Of a DNA stretch of 64,000 nt, positions 18,203 through 28,002 are shown piece by piece. Origin of the DNA: an uncultured Bryobacterales bacterium. Lineage in GTDB: Bacteria > Acidobacteriota > Terriglobia > Bryobacterales > UBA6623. The position numbers and the translations under genes were made by a program. The DNA lies in the NCBI GenBank assembly GCA_951813065.1, contig CATOTH010000009.1, positions 186,001 to 250,000 of the forward strand. The letters run 5' to 3'. How positions within the stretch are numbered: the stretch's first letter is position 1; each line of letters opens with the position of its first letter. A model generated the notes under the pieces. It did no database searches and was not told where the DNA came from. It saw only the letters and a list, made by a program, of their open reading frames with translations.

Positions 18203-19807
18203 CTAATCGACATAGCTATACCGCTCATCAAGTCCGAGCACTTCGATTGCCGCCGGGCTCGGCTCGGGCCTCAAGTCGCTCTCCTTGAAGTATTGAGCCT
18301 GCTCCCATTTTATTTCCCCGCCAACTTCCCGCGGGTCTCCCGTGCGTCGAAGATACTCATCCAACTGGGCCGAAAGCTCTGTCCTAGCCGATTCATAGGC
18401 GGGGTCCTTGGCTACGTTCTCCATCTGATACGGGTCGACCTTGAGATCGTAGAGTTCCTCCTCGGGTCGCTTCAAGAACCCAAGATTGAAGAGTGATCGA
18501 TACTCCGGGTCATCGGCTCGTTGCAGCAAGAACATCTTCGTCGGCGAGGGGAACTGCAGCATGTGAGCGTCCACGTCTCCATACAGCGGTGGGTCTCCCG
18601 CTGGCCAAAGGTCCGGTACATAGTTTCTGATATACAGGTGCTCGCGCGTCCTCAGTGCTCTCGCGGGATATCCGGGACCGCCCTGTCTTGCGAACGCGTG
18701 CCTTTCTCTGGCGGTCACCACAAACGAGCGTTGCGAGTCTACGATTCCACCTCGGTCCGACATCAGGATCTGCACGAGGCTTTTCGCGGTCATGTCCTCG
18801 GGAATGGGCAAGCCCGCCATGTCGAGGAACGTTGGCGCGAAATCGGTCAGGGTGACGAAGTCGTCAACCACCCGGCCGCCCGGAATCCGATTCGGCAGCG
18901 ACACGATCAGCGGCAGGCGCGTGCCAGAGTCGTACAGGTTTGCAAGCCCTCGTGGCATTTGCCAGCCGTTATCACTGGCGATGATGACGACAGTATCATC
19001 CACCACCCCGAACTCGGACAGGAGTCCTAGGTGTTCGCCGACTTCCATGTCGAAGTGCTGGATCTCGGCGTAGTAGTCTGCAATGTCGCCGCGAACGGCG
19101 GGAACATCTGGTAGGTAGGGAGGGACTGAAATCGAGTCCAGGTTATAGCCGGCCTCCTTGCCACCGTCTGTGCGGTACGGCCGATGCGGATCCCGCGAAC
19201 TGAACCAGTAGCAAAAGGGCTGGCCGCGGTCGCGTTCATTGTAAAACTCCTCAAATGATCCGTAGCGGTTGCCAGCCGGATTCCGATTCCATCCTCCGGC
19301 TGTGTAGTCGCCCGGCCCCCAACCCTTGCCCTCGTAGCCGACGAGATAGCCGGCTTCCTCGAGCAAGTCTGTGTACACTGCGAAACGGCTGGGAATCGTT
19401 CCCCACAGGTTGGCCCCTTCCTCAAGCCGCCAAATGTCTTGGCCCGTCAGCATCGCTGCCCGTGCGGGAGTGCATGATGGCGCAGGGCAGAAGGCATGGG
19501 TGAAGCGCACCCCTTCTTCCGCCACCTTGTCGATATTCGGCGTCTTCACCGTCGCGTCGCCGTAGCATCCGAGGTGATTCCATGAATGGTTGTCGGACAT
19601 GAGGATCAGGATGTTCGGCGGGGCCAAATCCACTTGCCGGGCGCATCCAGCGAGGGACGCAACGCCAATTGCAAACGCGATGAATTGCGGAACTCGGGAC
19701 CAACGAGGCTCGCGACGGCCCAACGAGCCCGATTCGAGTGGCCCGATGTCAATCCAGCCGGAGACCGGTCGGCTCGGACTGTGCGACAGAATCTTGGTTG
19801 GTCGCAT
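18203..19807 (-). CDS. Sulfatase lipoprotein (cysteine type)
   Basis: The 534-residue protein has an export signal ending in a lipobox (SLAGC near residue 54), so it is probably anchored to a membrane. The sulfatase fold begins PNILILMSDNHSWNHLG; C-T-P-A-R (Cys112) is the formylglycine site; SSRDPHRPYR and IASDNGW supply active-site residues. The start at 19807 is the longest; internal starts nearer the signal are possible because the first 35 residues are not signal-like. It converges on the selenoprotein gene with 107 bases between. Some relatives act on N-sulfoglucosamine (heparan-type sulfamidases), but the substrate here is unproven. Confidence 0.9.
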   Translation of the reverse strand: MRPTKILSHSPSRPVSGWIDIGPLESGSLGRREPRWSRVPQFIAFAIGVASLAGCARQVDLAPPNILILMSDNHSWNHLGCYGDATVKTPNIDKVAEEGVRFTHAFCPAPSCTPARAAMLTGQDIWRLEEGANLWGTIPSRFAVYTDLLEEAGYLVGYEGKGWGPGDYTAGGWNRNPAGNRYGSFEEFYNERDRGQPFCYWFSSRDPHRPYRTDGGKEAGYNLDSISVPPYLPDVPAVRGDIADYYAEIQHFDMEVGEHLGLLSEFGVVDDTVVIIASDNGWQMPRGLANLYDSGTRLPLIVSLPNRIPGGRVVDDFVTLTDFAPTFLDMAGLPIPEDMTAKSLVQILMSDRGGIVDSQRSFVVTARERHAFARQGGPGYPARALRTREHLYIRNYVPDLWPAGDPPLYGDVDAHMLQFPSPTKMFLLQRADDPEYRSLFNLGFLKRPEEELYDLKVDPYQMENVAKDPAYESARTELSAQLDEYLRRTGDPREVGGEIKWEQAQYFKESDLRPEPSPAAIEVLGLDERYSYVD

Positions 19808-20103
19808 GGTGCCTCAATGATATTGCATGACCTCCACCTGCTGCCCAGCGCAGTCCATCAGTACGCCTCCAAGTCGACGTTACGCACCCCGCAAGGGGCA
19901 TCCTACTCCTGGTCTTGGGTAGAATGCCGCTGTAAGCAAGCCGTAGCCAGGAACTCGGCTCGGCCGTCCGAGGCGCGTCGACAGCGGTCTGCGGAGCAAT
20001 CCTCCATATGGAGCAAAAGGGGACGCACGATACTCCTCATGCCAGCCGTTCTTCTCTCTGGCGTGAGTCGAATCAGGCTGGACTCCCTGTCCCGACATCG
20101 CGA

Positions 20104-21165
20104 ATGCGAATGATTGTGCAATTGGTCTTGCTCGCGGCGCAGCTTGCCGTGCCAGCACCGGCTCAAAACGGAGCTCCAAATCCCTACGCGGTAGGCGGGC
20201 AATGGGGCAGGCTCCCGCCAGGCAGGTCTTGGGGATCGACCAGTGCGATCTACCCGGACCGGGATAGGTCTGGCACTTTCACCGGAAGAATCTGGGTGGC
20301 CGAGCGCTGCGGGGGAGGGCATTGCCGTGATAGCGACCTCGATCCGATCTTGCTATTTGATGCGGACGGAAACCTGCTGCGGAGCTTCGGTGCCGGATTG
20401 TTCCTATGGCCCCACGGGATCCATGTGGACCCTCGCGGAAATGTTTGGGTAACCGATGCAGTCCATACTGACTGCGAGCCAGATGAGAACCTGAGCCGGG
20501 GACACCAGGTCCACAAATTCAGCCCCACTGGCGAACTGCTGATGAGTCTCGGCAGGGCGGGGACGCCTGGGGACGGCACGGACACGTTCCGTTGTCCGTC
20601 GGATGTCCTCGTTTCTGACACAGGAGACATCTTTGTCGGCGATGGCCACAACCACGGGCACGGGGGCAACAACCGCATCGTCAAGTTCACGAGCACAGGG
20701 GAATTCGTTGAAGCTTGGGGAGCGGCCGGCTCGGGTCCTGGAGAATTCCTTGGCATTCACGCCTTGGCCATGGACTCACAGGGTCGACTCTTTGTAGGGG
20801 ATCGGGCCAATTCGCGCATTCAGGTGCTGAGCTCGGACGGATCTCATTTCGCGACTTGGATTCAGTTCGGCTCCCCTAGCGGGATCTACATCGACGAGCA
20901 TGACCGGATTTTCGTGGCTGATTCCGATTCAGGCTTCGATCCTGAGTCCAGCGGCGAGCCGCGCAATCCTGGTTTCGCCCGCGGGATCTACATTGGCGAC
21001 GCACGGACGGGCATCGTCGAGGCATTCATCCCCGATCCGGGACCGGACTACACAAGGGTGACAAGCGGTGCAGAAGGAGTCGCCGTGTCCGCGGGAGCTG
21101 TCTTCGGCGCTCAAGTTGGCGGTTCAAAGGGAGTGCTACGGTATGCGCCAGCTACAGATCCTTAG
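20104..21165 (+). CDS. Exported NHL-repeat beta-propeller protein
   Basis: The 353-residue protein starts with a signal peptide (MRMIVQLVLLAAQLAVPAPA). NHL-type blades follow: DPILLFDADGNLLRSFGAG, LFLWPHGIHVDPRGNVWVTD, VHKFSPTGELLMSLGRAG, DVLVSDTGDIFVGDG, ALAMDSQGRLFVGDRANSRI, GIYIDEHDRIFVAD. This arrangement resembles the peptidyl-amidating lyase-like propellers frequent in Acidobacteriota, although a lyase activity cannot be assumed. ATG at 20104 is preferred over upstream starts because it begins the signal peptide. The sulfatase to its left is transcribed divergently, with about 300 bases between the two starts. Confidence 0.8.
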   Translation: MRMIVQLVLLAAQLAVPAPAQNGAPNPYAVGGQWGRLPPGRSWGSTSAIYPDRDRSGTFTGRIWVAERCGGGHCRDSDLDPILLFDADGNLLRSFGAGLFLWPHGIHVDPRGNVWVTDAVHTDCEPDENLSRGHQVHKFSPTGELLMSLGRAGTPGDGTDTFRCPSDVLVSDTGDIFVGDGHNHGHGGNNRIVKFTSTGEFVEAWGAAGSGPGEFLGIHALAMDSQGRLFVGDRANSRIQVLSSDGSHFATWIQFGSPSGIYIDEHDRIFVADSDSGFDPESSGEPRNPGFARGIYIGDARTGIVEAFIPDPGPDYTRVTSGAEGVAVSAGAVFGAQVGGSKGVLRYAPATDP

Positions 21166-21339
21166 TCGCGTTGGCAGCCAAACCTGGGCGGCGTGCCTGA
21201 ATCCGGTTCCTCAATTGTTTGCCAGGAGATGTTCGGGCCTTGGCGTGAGGTGCGAATCCGACCTTGACGTGGGGCTGGCGAGCATTCAACCTCAACGACC
21301 CGACGGGGCGCATTCTTGTGATCCGCAGAGCGTCTCCAA

Positions 21340-22971
21340 TCAGCGTTCGCTGGCCTGAGGCTCTAGCCAGGTCAGCTCCTTCCACCACCGGGCTCCATCG
21401 TTATGGGCGGGTGGGCCCGGCCGGCTGCGACCACTGGTGACGATCCGAGTGATTTCGTCGCGCAAGCGCGAAACCACGGCCGTCTCTTGACCGGCTACGT
21501 CGGTTGTTTCGGCCAAGTCGGCACTGAGGTCATACAGTTCGAACTGGCGCTCACCCGGCTTGGCCTCGACCAACCGGGGCGCCAGGCTTCCGCCTGAGCC
21601 CCGAATCATGTTGAGCTTCCACCGTCCGTCCCGAATCGCGAAGTACCCCGCAGAGGAGTGATGGATGACAGGCGGGCGCGCTGGCCGCTGGCCGCTCTGC
21701 AGGATTGGGAGGAAGCTCACGCTATCCTCGCCTTCGTCAGGATCGAGTTCCCGGCCAAGGACGTCCGCCATGGTGGCGAGCACGTCAGTCTGGCACACGA
21801 GGTCGGACGAACGCTGGCCGGGTTTCGCGACAGCGGGCCATCGCACGACGAATGGTACTCGATGCCCGCCTTCGTACAGGTCACGCTTGCCGCCCCGCAA
21901 CCCACCCGCGCTCGCGTGGCCGAACCGACTCAATCGCGCTCGGTAGGTTGTTTCGGGGCCATTGTCGCTCGTCACCAGCACGAGTGTGTCTTGCGTCAGG
22001 TCATTTCGATCCAAGGCATCGAGCAAGCTCCCGATATGAGCGTCGGTCTCCATCATGAAATCGCCATATGCTCCCGCTTCCGACTTCCCCTGAAACTCGG
22101 CGATAGGAATCACGGGCTTGTGCGGGGAGGTGTACGCCACATACAGAAAGAAGCGCTCGTCATCGTTGGCAGAGGCGAAATCGTCGAGCCACTGGACCGC
22201 CCGTTTGGTGAAGACGGTCAGGACCTGTTGGTCGTCGAAGCTCGGAGCGACCTCCAGGTCTCCACCAGCTCTGGACGGGGCGTACGGCGGAGTGATTCGG
22301 TAGTCAGCAATGGCGATCTCGTTCGGCTTCTTCTGGGTCCAGAGCGTCGGGGGATCGAGGATGCGACGGTTTTCGATGTACGTGAGTACTCCGTAGTTCA
22401 TTGAGGCCGGGATTCCATAGAAGTAGTCGAAGCCTTTGTCGACTGGACCGTCGAGGACCGGCCGGGACCAGTCGCGGTCGCCTTTCCTTCCGTGGAAGGT
22501 CATGCCCAAGTGCCACTTGCCAACCATTGCCGTCCGGTAGCCGGAGTCTCGGAGGAAGGAGGCCAGAGTTGTCCTTCCTTCTGCGATGAGGCCTTTTCCC
22601 TCAGATCCCATCACACCCTTCTTCATCCCGGTGCGCCAGCTGTAGCGCCCGGTCAACAAACCGTACCGTGACGGCGTGCAGACGGTGTCGGGAGAGTGGG
22701 CGTCGGTGAAAGCCACGCCTTCGTGCACCAGCCGGTCCAGGTTCGGGGTCTGGAACTTTGACTCAGGGTTCAAAGCGCTGACGTCACCGTAGCCTTGGTC
22801 GTCGGTATAGATCAGCAGAACATGCGGCCGAGGCGGTTGTTTTGCCGATATCAGTGGTCCGGCGACGATGCCCAACACGGCGGTGCCGGCAATCCCCGCA
22901 AGATTGAGGCGCCGGCACCGGACTAGGGGGTGGAGAATCTCTTGGATTGCCGCCTTGTATTCGTGTCGCAC
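21340..22971 (-). CDS. Exported arylsulfatase-type sulfatase
   Basis: The 543-residue protein carries an N-terminal hydrophobic export segment (about residues 22-45) and the sulfatase opening PHVLLIYTDDQGYGDVSALN. C-T-P-S-R (Cys98) is the formylglycine site; MVGKWHLGMTFHGRKGDRDW, YTSPHKPV and TSDNGPET follow in the usual order. The C-terminal RDGRWKLNMIRGSGG and LYDLSADLAETTD segments are typical of S1 arylsulfatases. It lies alone between two minus-strand and plus-strand units, with a 495-base gap before the BASS transporter gene on the same strand. Confidence 0.93.
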   Translation of the reverse strand: MRHEYKAAIQEILHPLVRCRRLNLAGIAGTAVLGIVAGPLISAKQPPRPHVLLIYTDDQGYGDVSALNPESKFQTPNLDRLVHEGVAFTDAHSPDTVCTPSRYGLLTGRYSWRTGMKKGVMGSEGKGLIAEGRTTLASFLRDSGYRTAMVGKWHLGMTFHGRKGDRDWSRPVLDGPVDKGFDYFYGIPASMNYGVLTYIENRRILDPPTLWTQKKPNEIAIADYRITPPYAPSRAGGDLEVAPSFDDQQVLTVFTKRAVQWLDDFASANDDERFFLYVAYTSPHKPVIPIAEFQGKSEAGAYGDFMMETDAHIGSLLDALDRNDLTQDTLVLVTSDNGPETTYRARLSRFGHASAGGLRGGKRDLYEGGHRVPFVVRWPAVAKPGQRSSDLVCQTDVLATMADVLGRELDPDEGEDSVSFLPILQSGQRPARPPVIHHSSAGYFAIRDGRWKLNMIRGSGGSLAPRLVEAKPGERQFELYDLSADLAETTDVAGQETAVVSRLRDEITRIVTSGRSRPGPPAHNDGARWWKELTWLEPQASER

Positions 22972-23466
22972 TGGACCAGTCTAAGCCTAAACGGGACGCG
23001 ATCCCATTGACCGCAGCCACGCCAACCCAGGTTTGCAGTTCTGCCGGCGATGTCACTCAGATTCTGTCGTCGTGATCTGGAATCCGACATCGGGATCGAT
23101 CGATTCGTGTGCCAAGGCGGCTGACCATGTGCTTCGGCCTGATCCAGAGATCGCTCCCTCGCGCAAGTCCGTTCTTGTCTTCAGAGTGCATTCGCTGTCG
23201 CAGCATGTCGCTCAAACCGCCTCGAATCTCAATGAGCCCATATTCCAATTGAATCTTCATGGCAGATGACGGTCCTCCAGTTGATGCTAACGGCCTAGCC
23301 GGTATGGTGGCGGCTGCACGGGCCGTAGCGACCTCGGTGATGATCAAACGAGTGCAATTCAGAGCCTGCATTCAAGAGGTTCAGCGCGCGGTCCGGTCCC
23401 TGTGTCAGTCAAATCGGGCATATCTCACAATGTTGCAGGCCAAGAGCTTAGTGCACCCGGCGCCTC
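22972..23466. other. Intergenic, no recognised gene
   Basis: Short open frames exist on both strands but none resembles a known family or has a clear ribosome site. The region probably contains the promoter of the sulfatase gene to its left. Confidence 0.5.
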
Positions 23467-24624
23467 TCAGGTCGTCGTAGACTTCGAGGCTCGCCCCCGA
23501 GAGGTCTCGGTAGACGCCTGGTCGGGTCGGTGCAACCGGCGCCAATAGGAAGCAAGTCCCGCACCTGTGGCAGCCGCCCAAGGACCTTCGACCGCCGAGG
23601 GCACAGCAGCCGCGCCGCTCTGCAGCACGTCGAATGCCAGACCAGTCGCCATTCCGCCATTTTGCATTCCAACTTCAATAGAAACAGTTTGGCTATCGAT
23701 TCTGTTCAAACCGAACGCGCGAGCACTCCAATAGCCGACTGTATAGCCCGTTAAGTTGTGGCAGATCGCAGCGCCAAGCAGGGGCACGGCGACGGCTATC
23801 AGATCATCGCGGGACAGGGCGATCGTAATCGCAATAACGGCGCAGATTCCGCCCATGGAAACACCGGGGAGCCACCGAGAGGCCCATGTGGCGTACCGGT
23901 GCAAGTAGCGATTGACCAGTAGGCCGGCAAGCACGGGAACAAGGATCATCTTCAGAATGGAAATCATCATCGGCGCCATTTCGATTGGCAGATACTGTCC
24001 GGCCAGCACTTTCATCGCGACGGGGGTCATCAGCGGGGACATCAGCGTAGAACAAGCTGTCATGGTGACCGACAGCGCCAGATTCGCGCCTGCTATGAAG
24101 GTAACGACGTTTGAGCTGACACCACCGGCACAGGAACCGTACAGGATCAGTCCAACCGCCACCTCACCCTGTAGGCCGAACAGCGTGGCATAGGTCCAAC
24201 CCATCAGCGGCATGACGGTGTACTGCAATCCGAAACCAATCAAGACTGCTCTCGGTATTCGCATCACGCGGGCGAAATCCCCAAAGGCCAGGGTCGTGCC
24301 CATTCCGAACATGATGAGTTGCACTAAGGGAATAACCGCCTGCTTCATCTCAAACCCTCCCCATGAGATGAACGCCTTTGGGAAAAACATGGCACAGGCA
24401 GCAAAGGCTAAGACCCACAGCGCGAAAGACACCCTTCGAAAGTGCGGCGAATTGAGAGCCGCCATCGCAAGCGACACGAGTCCGAGAGTGACTCCGATGC
24501 CTGCCAGGTCATTCATGTCTGCCAGGTTGAAGGCTAGTGCTGCCGCCACAGCGCTACCGCTGATAGCCAGCAAGAAACGGGTCGCGTCCAAACCCCGTGA
24601 CCTCTTCGATTGACTAGCTTCCAT
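23467..24624 (-). CDS. BASS-family (bile acid:sodium symporter-like) transporter
   Basis: The 385-residue membrane protein shows about nine to ten hydrophobic segments and family landmarks: LIMFGMGTTLAFGDFARVMRI, VAVGLILYGSCAGGVSSNVV with the conserved Gly-Gly and Asn, LSVTMTACSTLMSPLMTPV, and SIEVGMQNGGMATGLA. It is a sodium-coupled carrier of organic anions. The ligand in this clade is not predictable; pantoate, pyruvate or other 2-oxoacids are known substrates of relatives. The DapA-like aldolase and the oxidoreductase upstream on the same strand make a sugar-acid breakdown product plausible. The last 40 residues are Arg/Ser-rich and not membrane-like. Confidence 0.87.
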   Translation of the reverse strand: MEASQSKRSRGLDATRFLLAISGSAVAAALAFNLADMNDLAGIGVTLGLVSLAMAALNSPHFRRVSFALWVLAFAACAMFFPKAFISWGGFEMKQAVIPLVQLIMFGMGTTLAFGDFARVMRIPRAVLIGFGLQYTVMPLMGWTYATLFGLQGEVAVGLILYGSCAGGVSSNVVTFIAGANLALSVTMTACSTLMSPLMTPVAMKVLAGQYLPIEMAPMMISILKMILVPVLAGLLVNRYLHRYATWASRWLPGVSMGGICAVIAITIALSRDDLIAVAVPLLGAAICHNLTGYTVGYWSARAFGLNRIDSQTVSIEVGMQNGGMATGLAFDVLQSGAAAVPSAVEGPWAAATGAGLASYWRRLHRPDQASTETSRGRASKSTTT

Positions 24625-24661
24625 GGCGCCGGATTTCCACTTCGAGGGGGACCACCTTCCA

Positions 24662-25033
24662 TCAAACAGGCGGTAATTCCGAAGACGGGATGGCCACCTG
24701 GCGATGTTGCTGGGCCACGGAGCAGATTACATAGACCTTGACCCCGTGCTCCAAGGCTCGGTGGTGTTGCCAAGCCTCCTTCGCACCCGCCTCCTCCAAT
24801 CTCGGCTGTTCGGCGTTGCCGTCGCGAACAAGCCACATGTTCCTGGAGTTCGATTGCAAGGGGCGCCCTCGCCACAGGTCAGCGTCGAGCGGACTCGTGG
24901 GATGCGGATCCCAGCCCAGGCGGTTCAAAGACAACGACGTGTCGAGCCTACGTGGCATCGGCTTCGGGTTCAAGGCCATCGTCGGATCGTACAGGCCCGC
25001 TTGCCCCACTGCCGGAACACGGACTCGCCGCAA
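24662..25033 (-). pseudogene. Possible C-terminal remnant of an unidentified gene
   Basis: A frame of up to 123 codons starts only with TTG directly after a stop, and its last part (RNMWLVRDGNAEQ, EHGVKVYVICSVAQQ) looks like genuine protein. No start with a ribosome site is evident, so it may be the tail of a truncated gene lying between the BASS transporter and the aldolase. Family not recognised. Confidence 0.3.
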
Positions 25034-25103
25034 TCAGCGCCGGACGGGTTGCGGGAACGAACCAGATGCGGCCCGATGCGGCCTTCGCATTGCACTTCCC
25101 GGA

Positions 25104-26018
25104 TCACGCAACCGCTGGCTCTGCAACCCTTTCCATTGCTTGGTGGATCTGCTGGCGCTGTTCTGGCGAGCTCTGTGGCATTGGCGCTCTCGGAAAGCCG
25201 CCGTCACGTCCTTGGAACTGGAGCGCGGTCTTCACGTTCGCCGGGAGATTCGGGTGATCGATTGCGTTCCAGAGGCCCAACAGGCAGTCGTGTAGCCGTT
25301 TCGCTCTCGCGTGATCTCCCTCCTGAACGGCATTCCATAGCTCAACACAACATTCCGGAACCGCAGTCAGAATCGCGGCCACGGCTCCGTGGGCGCCAAG
25401 ACTAAAGGACGGGTACAGAAGCGCATCGACCGCCGAGAGAATCCGCACGCGCTTCTGTCGCAATTCCGGGGAATCAACCAGGAAGAGCAGATCGGCCAGA
25501 GCTTTCATATCGCTAGCGCTCTGCTTGACTCCGATCACACCGTCGACTCTTCGCAGAATGCGCACTAACAACTTGGGCGAGAGATAGGACCAGGGCACGA
25601 CGTTATAGATGACTACCGGCAGGCCAGTAGCTTGAGCGATCCGGTCGAAGTGTCGCGACATCGCGTCGTCGTCCGGGCGGAACAGGTAGTGCACTGGGGT
25701 TACCTGCAACGCCGCTACTCCGAGATGGGCTACTGCTCTCCCTCGTTCGATCGCTGCCTGTGTGCTATCGCAGATGATTCCAGTGATGATCGGAATCTGT
25801 CCGTTCACTTCTTCCGCGGTGGACGCTGTGACTCTCAGCGTTTCGTCCGTGGTCAGCGTGTGACCTTCCCCCGTGCTGCCGCACACCGCAAGGCCGTGCA
25901 CGTTGGCCGCGAGCATGTGACGCACTTCGGCCCGGTGCAGCCCTTCATCGAGGTTCCCTTCTGCATCGAATGGCGTAATCATCGGAGGGACGATTCCGGA
26001 GATGTCTTGATTTGTCAT
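25104..26018 (-). CDS. DapA-family aldolase/lyase (dihydrodipicolinate synthase-like)
   Basis: The 304-residue protein is a full-length class I aldolase TIM barrel: GIVPPMITPFDAEGNLDEG start, GLAVCGSTGEGHTLTTDE with the GSTGE motif, VVIYNVVPWSYLS with the conserved Tyr, and VIGVKQSASDMKA with the Schiff-base Lys. DapA relatives include lysine biosynthesis enzymes, N-acetylneuraminate lyase and 2-keto-3-deoxy sugar acid aldolases or dehydratases. The neighbours (oxidoreductase, sulfatase and transporter, all on the same strand) favour a catabolic sugar-acid role over lysine synthesis. No signal peptide, so cytoplasmic. Confidence 0.88.
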   Translation of the reverse strand: MTNQDISGIVPPMITPFDAEGNLDEGLHRAEVRHMLAANVHGLAVCGSTGEGHTLTTDETLRVTASTAEEVNGQIPIITGIICDSTQAAIERGRAVAHLGVAALQVTPVHYLFRPDDDAMSRHFDRIAQATGLPVVIYNVVPWSYLSPKLLVRILRRVDGVIGVKQSASDMKALADLLFLVDSPELRQKRVRILSAVDALLYPSFSLGAHGAVAAILTAVPECCVELWNAVQEGDHARAKRLHDCLLGLWNAIDHPNLPANVKTALQFQGRDGGFPRAPMPQSSPEQRQQIHQAMERVAEPAVA

Positions 26019-26260
26019 AGCTTTCTCACCAAGCGGGTCGTTCTCGACCGGACTGTCAATTCACCGCAGGTCGGGCCTCGATCCACGTCAGCGAACGGAC
26101 TGGACCTTGAGGTGGTAACCCTCGCATTCCTGAAGGCAGCCGATGCCCGCGGAAAGATTCCGGGTTTGCAGAGTGATGTTCGGACCAAACATTCACCTCA
26201 CCTAAACCAACTGAAGACCCTTTCTGGCCGTCGCGCATGGGTAGTCCGATCTCGTCCCCT

Positions 26261-27781
26261 TCAGAGCTTCAGCTCCCACCCTTTGCGGAACGACGGCTTC
26301 ACATACTTGTTCGCTTCGTCGCTGTTGGTGAACTGCATGTTCGTGCTGTCCCATTCGAGCTTGCCCGGAACTCGGAATGCGATCGCGCCCAGCACGACCC
26401 ATTCGGTATAGGGCCCGGAAATACGGAAGTCCGAGCAGGCTGCATCGCCCCCTTTGCACGCGCGCACCCAGTCGTTCATATGGCCGGGCGAGCGTGTCAA
26501 CAATTGCGGCGGCAACTCGTAATCCCTCCAACGCTCGGCAGGCAGCAGCTGCACGCCCTCGCCACGGGCAACCGTTGCCATCATGTCTTTCGAACCCAAG
26601 AACACAGCCCCGTTGCCCGACAAAACGCCTGGCTCGGCCGGATCGCCGCGGCGCTCGTAGCCGAACACTTCGACCCCTGGCCCTCCAGCGCCCGTCGGCG
26701 GGCCCGTTCGCGGCCGTCGTGGGCCTCGGCGACTGCTGGCCTGCGGCTCAGGTCCGCGCCCTTTCGTGTTCAGGTTGTTCGCCTGCGGCAGGATCGTCTG
26801 CTCTTCCATGCCTGGCACGCGATAGGCCTCCTCCTCGGTCGGCCGCGGCGAGTCATGCCAATAGACCGAGACCGGGGGCATCTTGCCGCGGGCCGGAAAA
26901 TCGTACTTTAGGACGGCTCGCTCTGGGAAGGTCCACTGGCTGGGATCGACCTGCCGCAAGAGCTCCACACTTGTCGGCGCCCCCAATTGCAGCGCCAAAT
27001 TCACCGGGCCCAACACATGAATGCCCCAGTTGCCCAGCTGACCGGTTCCAAAGTCGAAGTACCCCCGCCAGTTGTACGGCGTGAACGTGGGGTTGTAGGC
27101 CCGCATGTCCGCTCCGCCCAGCCACAGGTCCCAGTCGAGTCCCGCAGGCACGGCTGTTTCGTCCGGCATCGCTGGCAACCCCACCGGATGGGTCCCCGGC
27201 GACGACGAGGCGTGCACTTCCCGAACGTCGCCGATTTCGCCTGACCACAGAATCTCTCCCGTGACGCGAATGCTCTCGTGGGAGTAGCCCTGATTGCCCA
27301 TCTGAGTCGCGACACCGTACTTCCTCGCTGCGTCGGCCATCAAGCGCGCCTCCCATGGCGTGCGCGTCAACGGCTTTTCGACGTAGACATGCTTGCCGGC
27401 CTGCATGCAAGCGAGTGCTGCCGTTGCATGCATGTGGTCGGGGATGCCGATGGTGCAAGCGTCAATGTTCTTGGCCTCCTTCTCGAGCATCACGCGGAAA
27501 TCTGCGTATTTGGGCTGCTTGGCGTAGCGCTGGAAATTCTCCGCTGCGCGCTTCTCGTCGACATCGCAGAGCGCGACGATGTTCTCAGTCCGTGCTACCT
27601 GATTTAGGATGCGACCGCCTTGGCCGCCGCAGCCGATTGCCGCCACGTTCAACTTGTCGTAGTAAGGCTTGTAACCCATCGCCCGCAACGACTTGACCGT
27701 GCCGTAGCCGCCGAACGGGACGGCCCCGGAAAGTAGCGAGCCCAAGAAAAAGTACCGTCGGGAAAGACCTTGGCTTGCCAT
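26261..27781 (-). CDS. Tat-exported Gfo/Idh/MocA family oxidoreductase
   Basis: The 506-residue protein carries a twin-arginine signal (SRRYFFLGSLLSG) and a Rossmann domain (LNVAAIGCGGQGGRIL, VALCDVDEKRAAE). The family signature EKPLTRTPWEARLM and the IPDHMHATAAL segment follow. The C-terminal substrate domain has TPYNWRGYFDFGTGQLGNWG and HMNDWVRACKGGD. It is longer than the usual 350-450 residues because of a Pro/Arg/Gly-rich insert near residues 345-375. It probably oxidises or reduces a sugar using a tightly bound nicotinamide cofactor in the periplasm. It is followed on the same strand, after a 242-base gap, by the DapA-like gene. Confidence 0.9.
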   Translation of the reverse strand: MASQGLSRRYFFLGSLLSGAVPFGGYGTVKSLRAMGYKPYYDKLNVAAIGCGGQGGRILNQVARTENIVALCDVDEKRAAENFQRYAKQPKYADFRVMLEKEAKNIDACTIGIPDHMHATAALACMQAGKHVYVEKPLTRTPWEARLMADAARKYGVATQMGNQGYSHESIRVTGEILWSGEIGDVREVHASSSPGTHPVGLPAMPDETAVPAGLDWDLWLGGADMRAYNPTFTPYNWRGYFDFGTGQLGNWGIHVLGPVNLALQLGAPTSVELLRQVDPSQWTFPERAVLKYDFPARGKMPPVSVYWHDSPRPTEEEAYRVPGMEEQTILPQANNLNTKGRGPEPQASSRRGPRRPRTGPPTGAGGPGVEVFGYERRGDPAEPGVLSGNGAVFLGSKDMMATVARGEGVQLLPAERWRDYELPPQLLTRSPGHMNDWVRACKGGDAACSDFRISGPYTEWVVLGAIAFRVPGKLEWDSTNMQFTNSDEANKYVKPSFRKGWELKL

Positions 27782-28002
27782 GAGTTGCCTCTATCGTACT
27801 CTGCGGTGATCGTGACCCGCGACTATCGACATCCCGCCCGCCCGCGCCCGTCTGTGCCGGATGAGGTTGCTCATGCCGCCTGAACATGCAGGCTGCGGAA
27901 CCAGACCGGCGATCCATGGTGTTGTGGCGCCATCCGCTCCGCAACGATTGGTTCGCGACCAAGCACGGGCTCCGATCGTGAGAAGGTAAAGTCGCCGCCC
28001 GC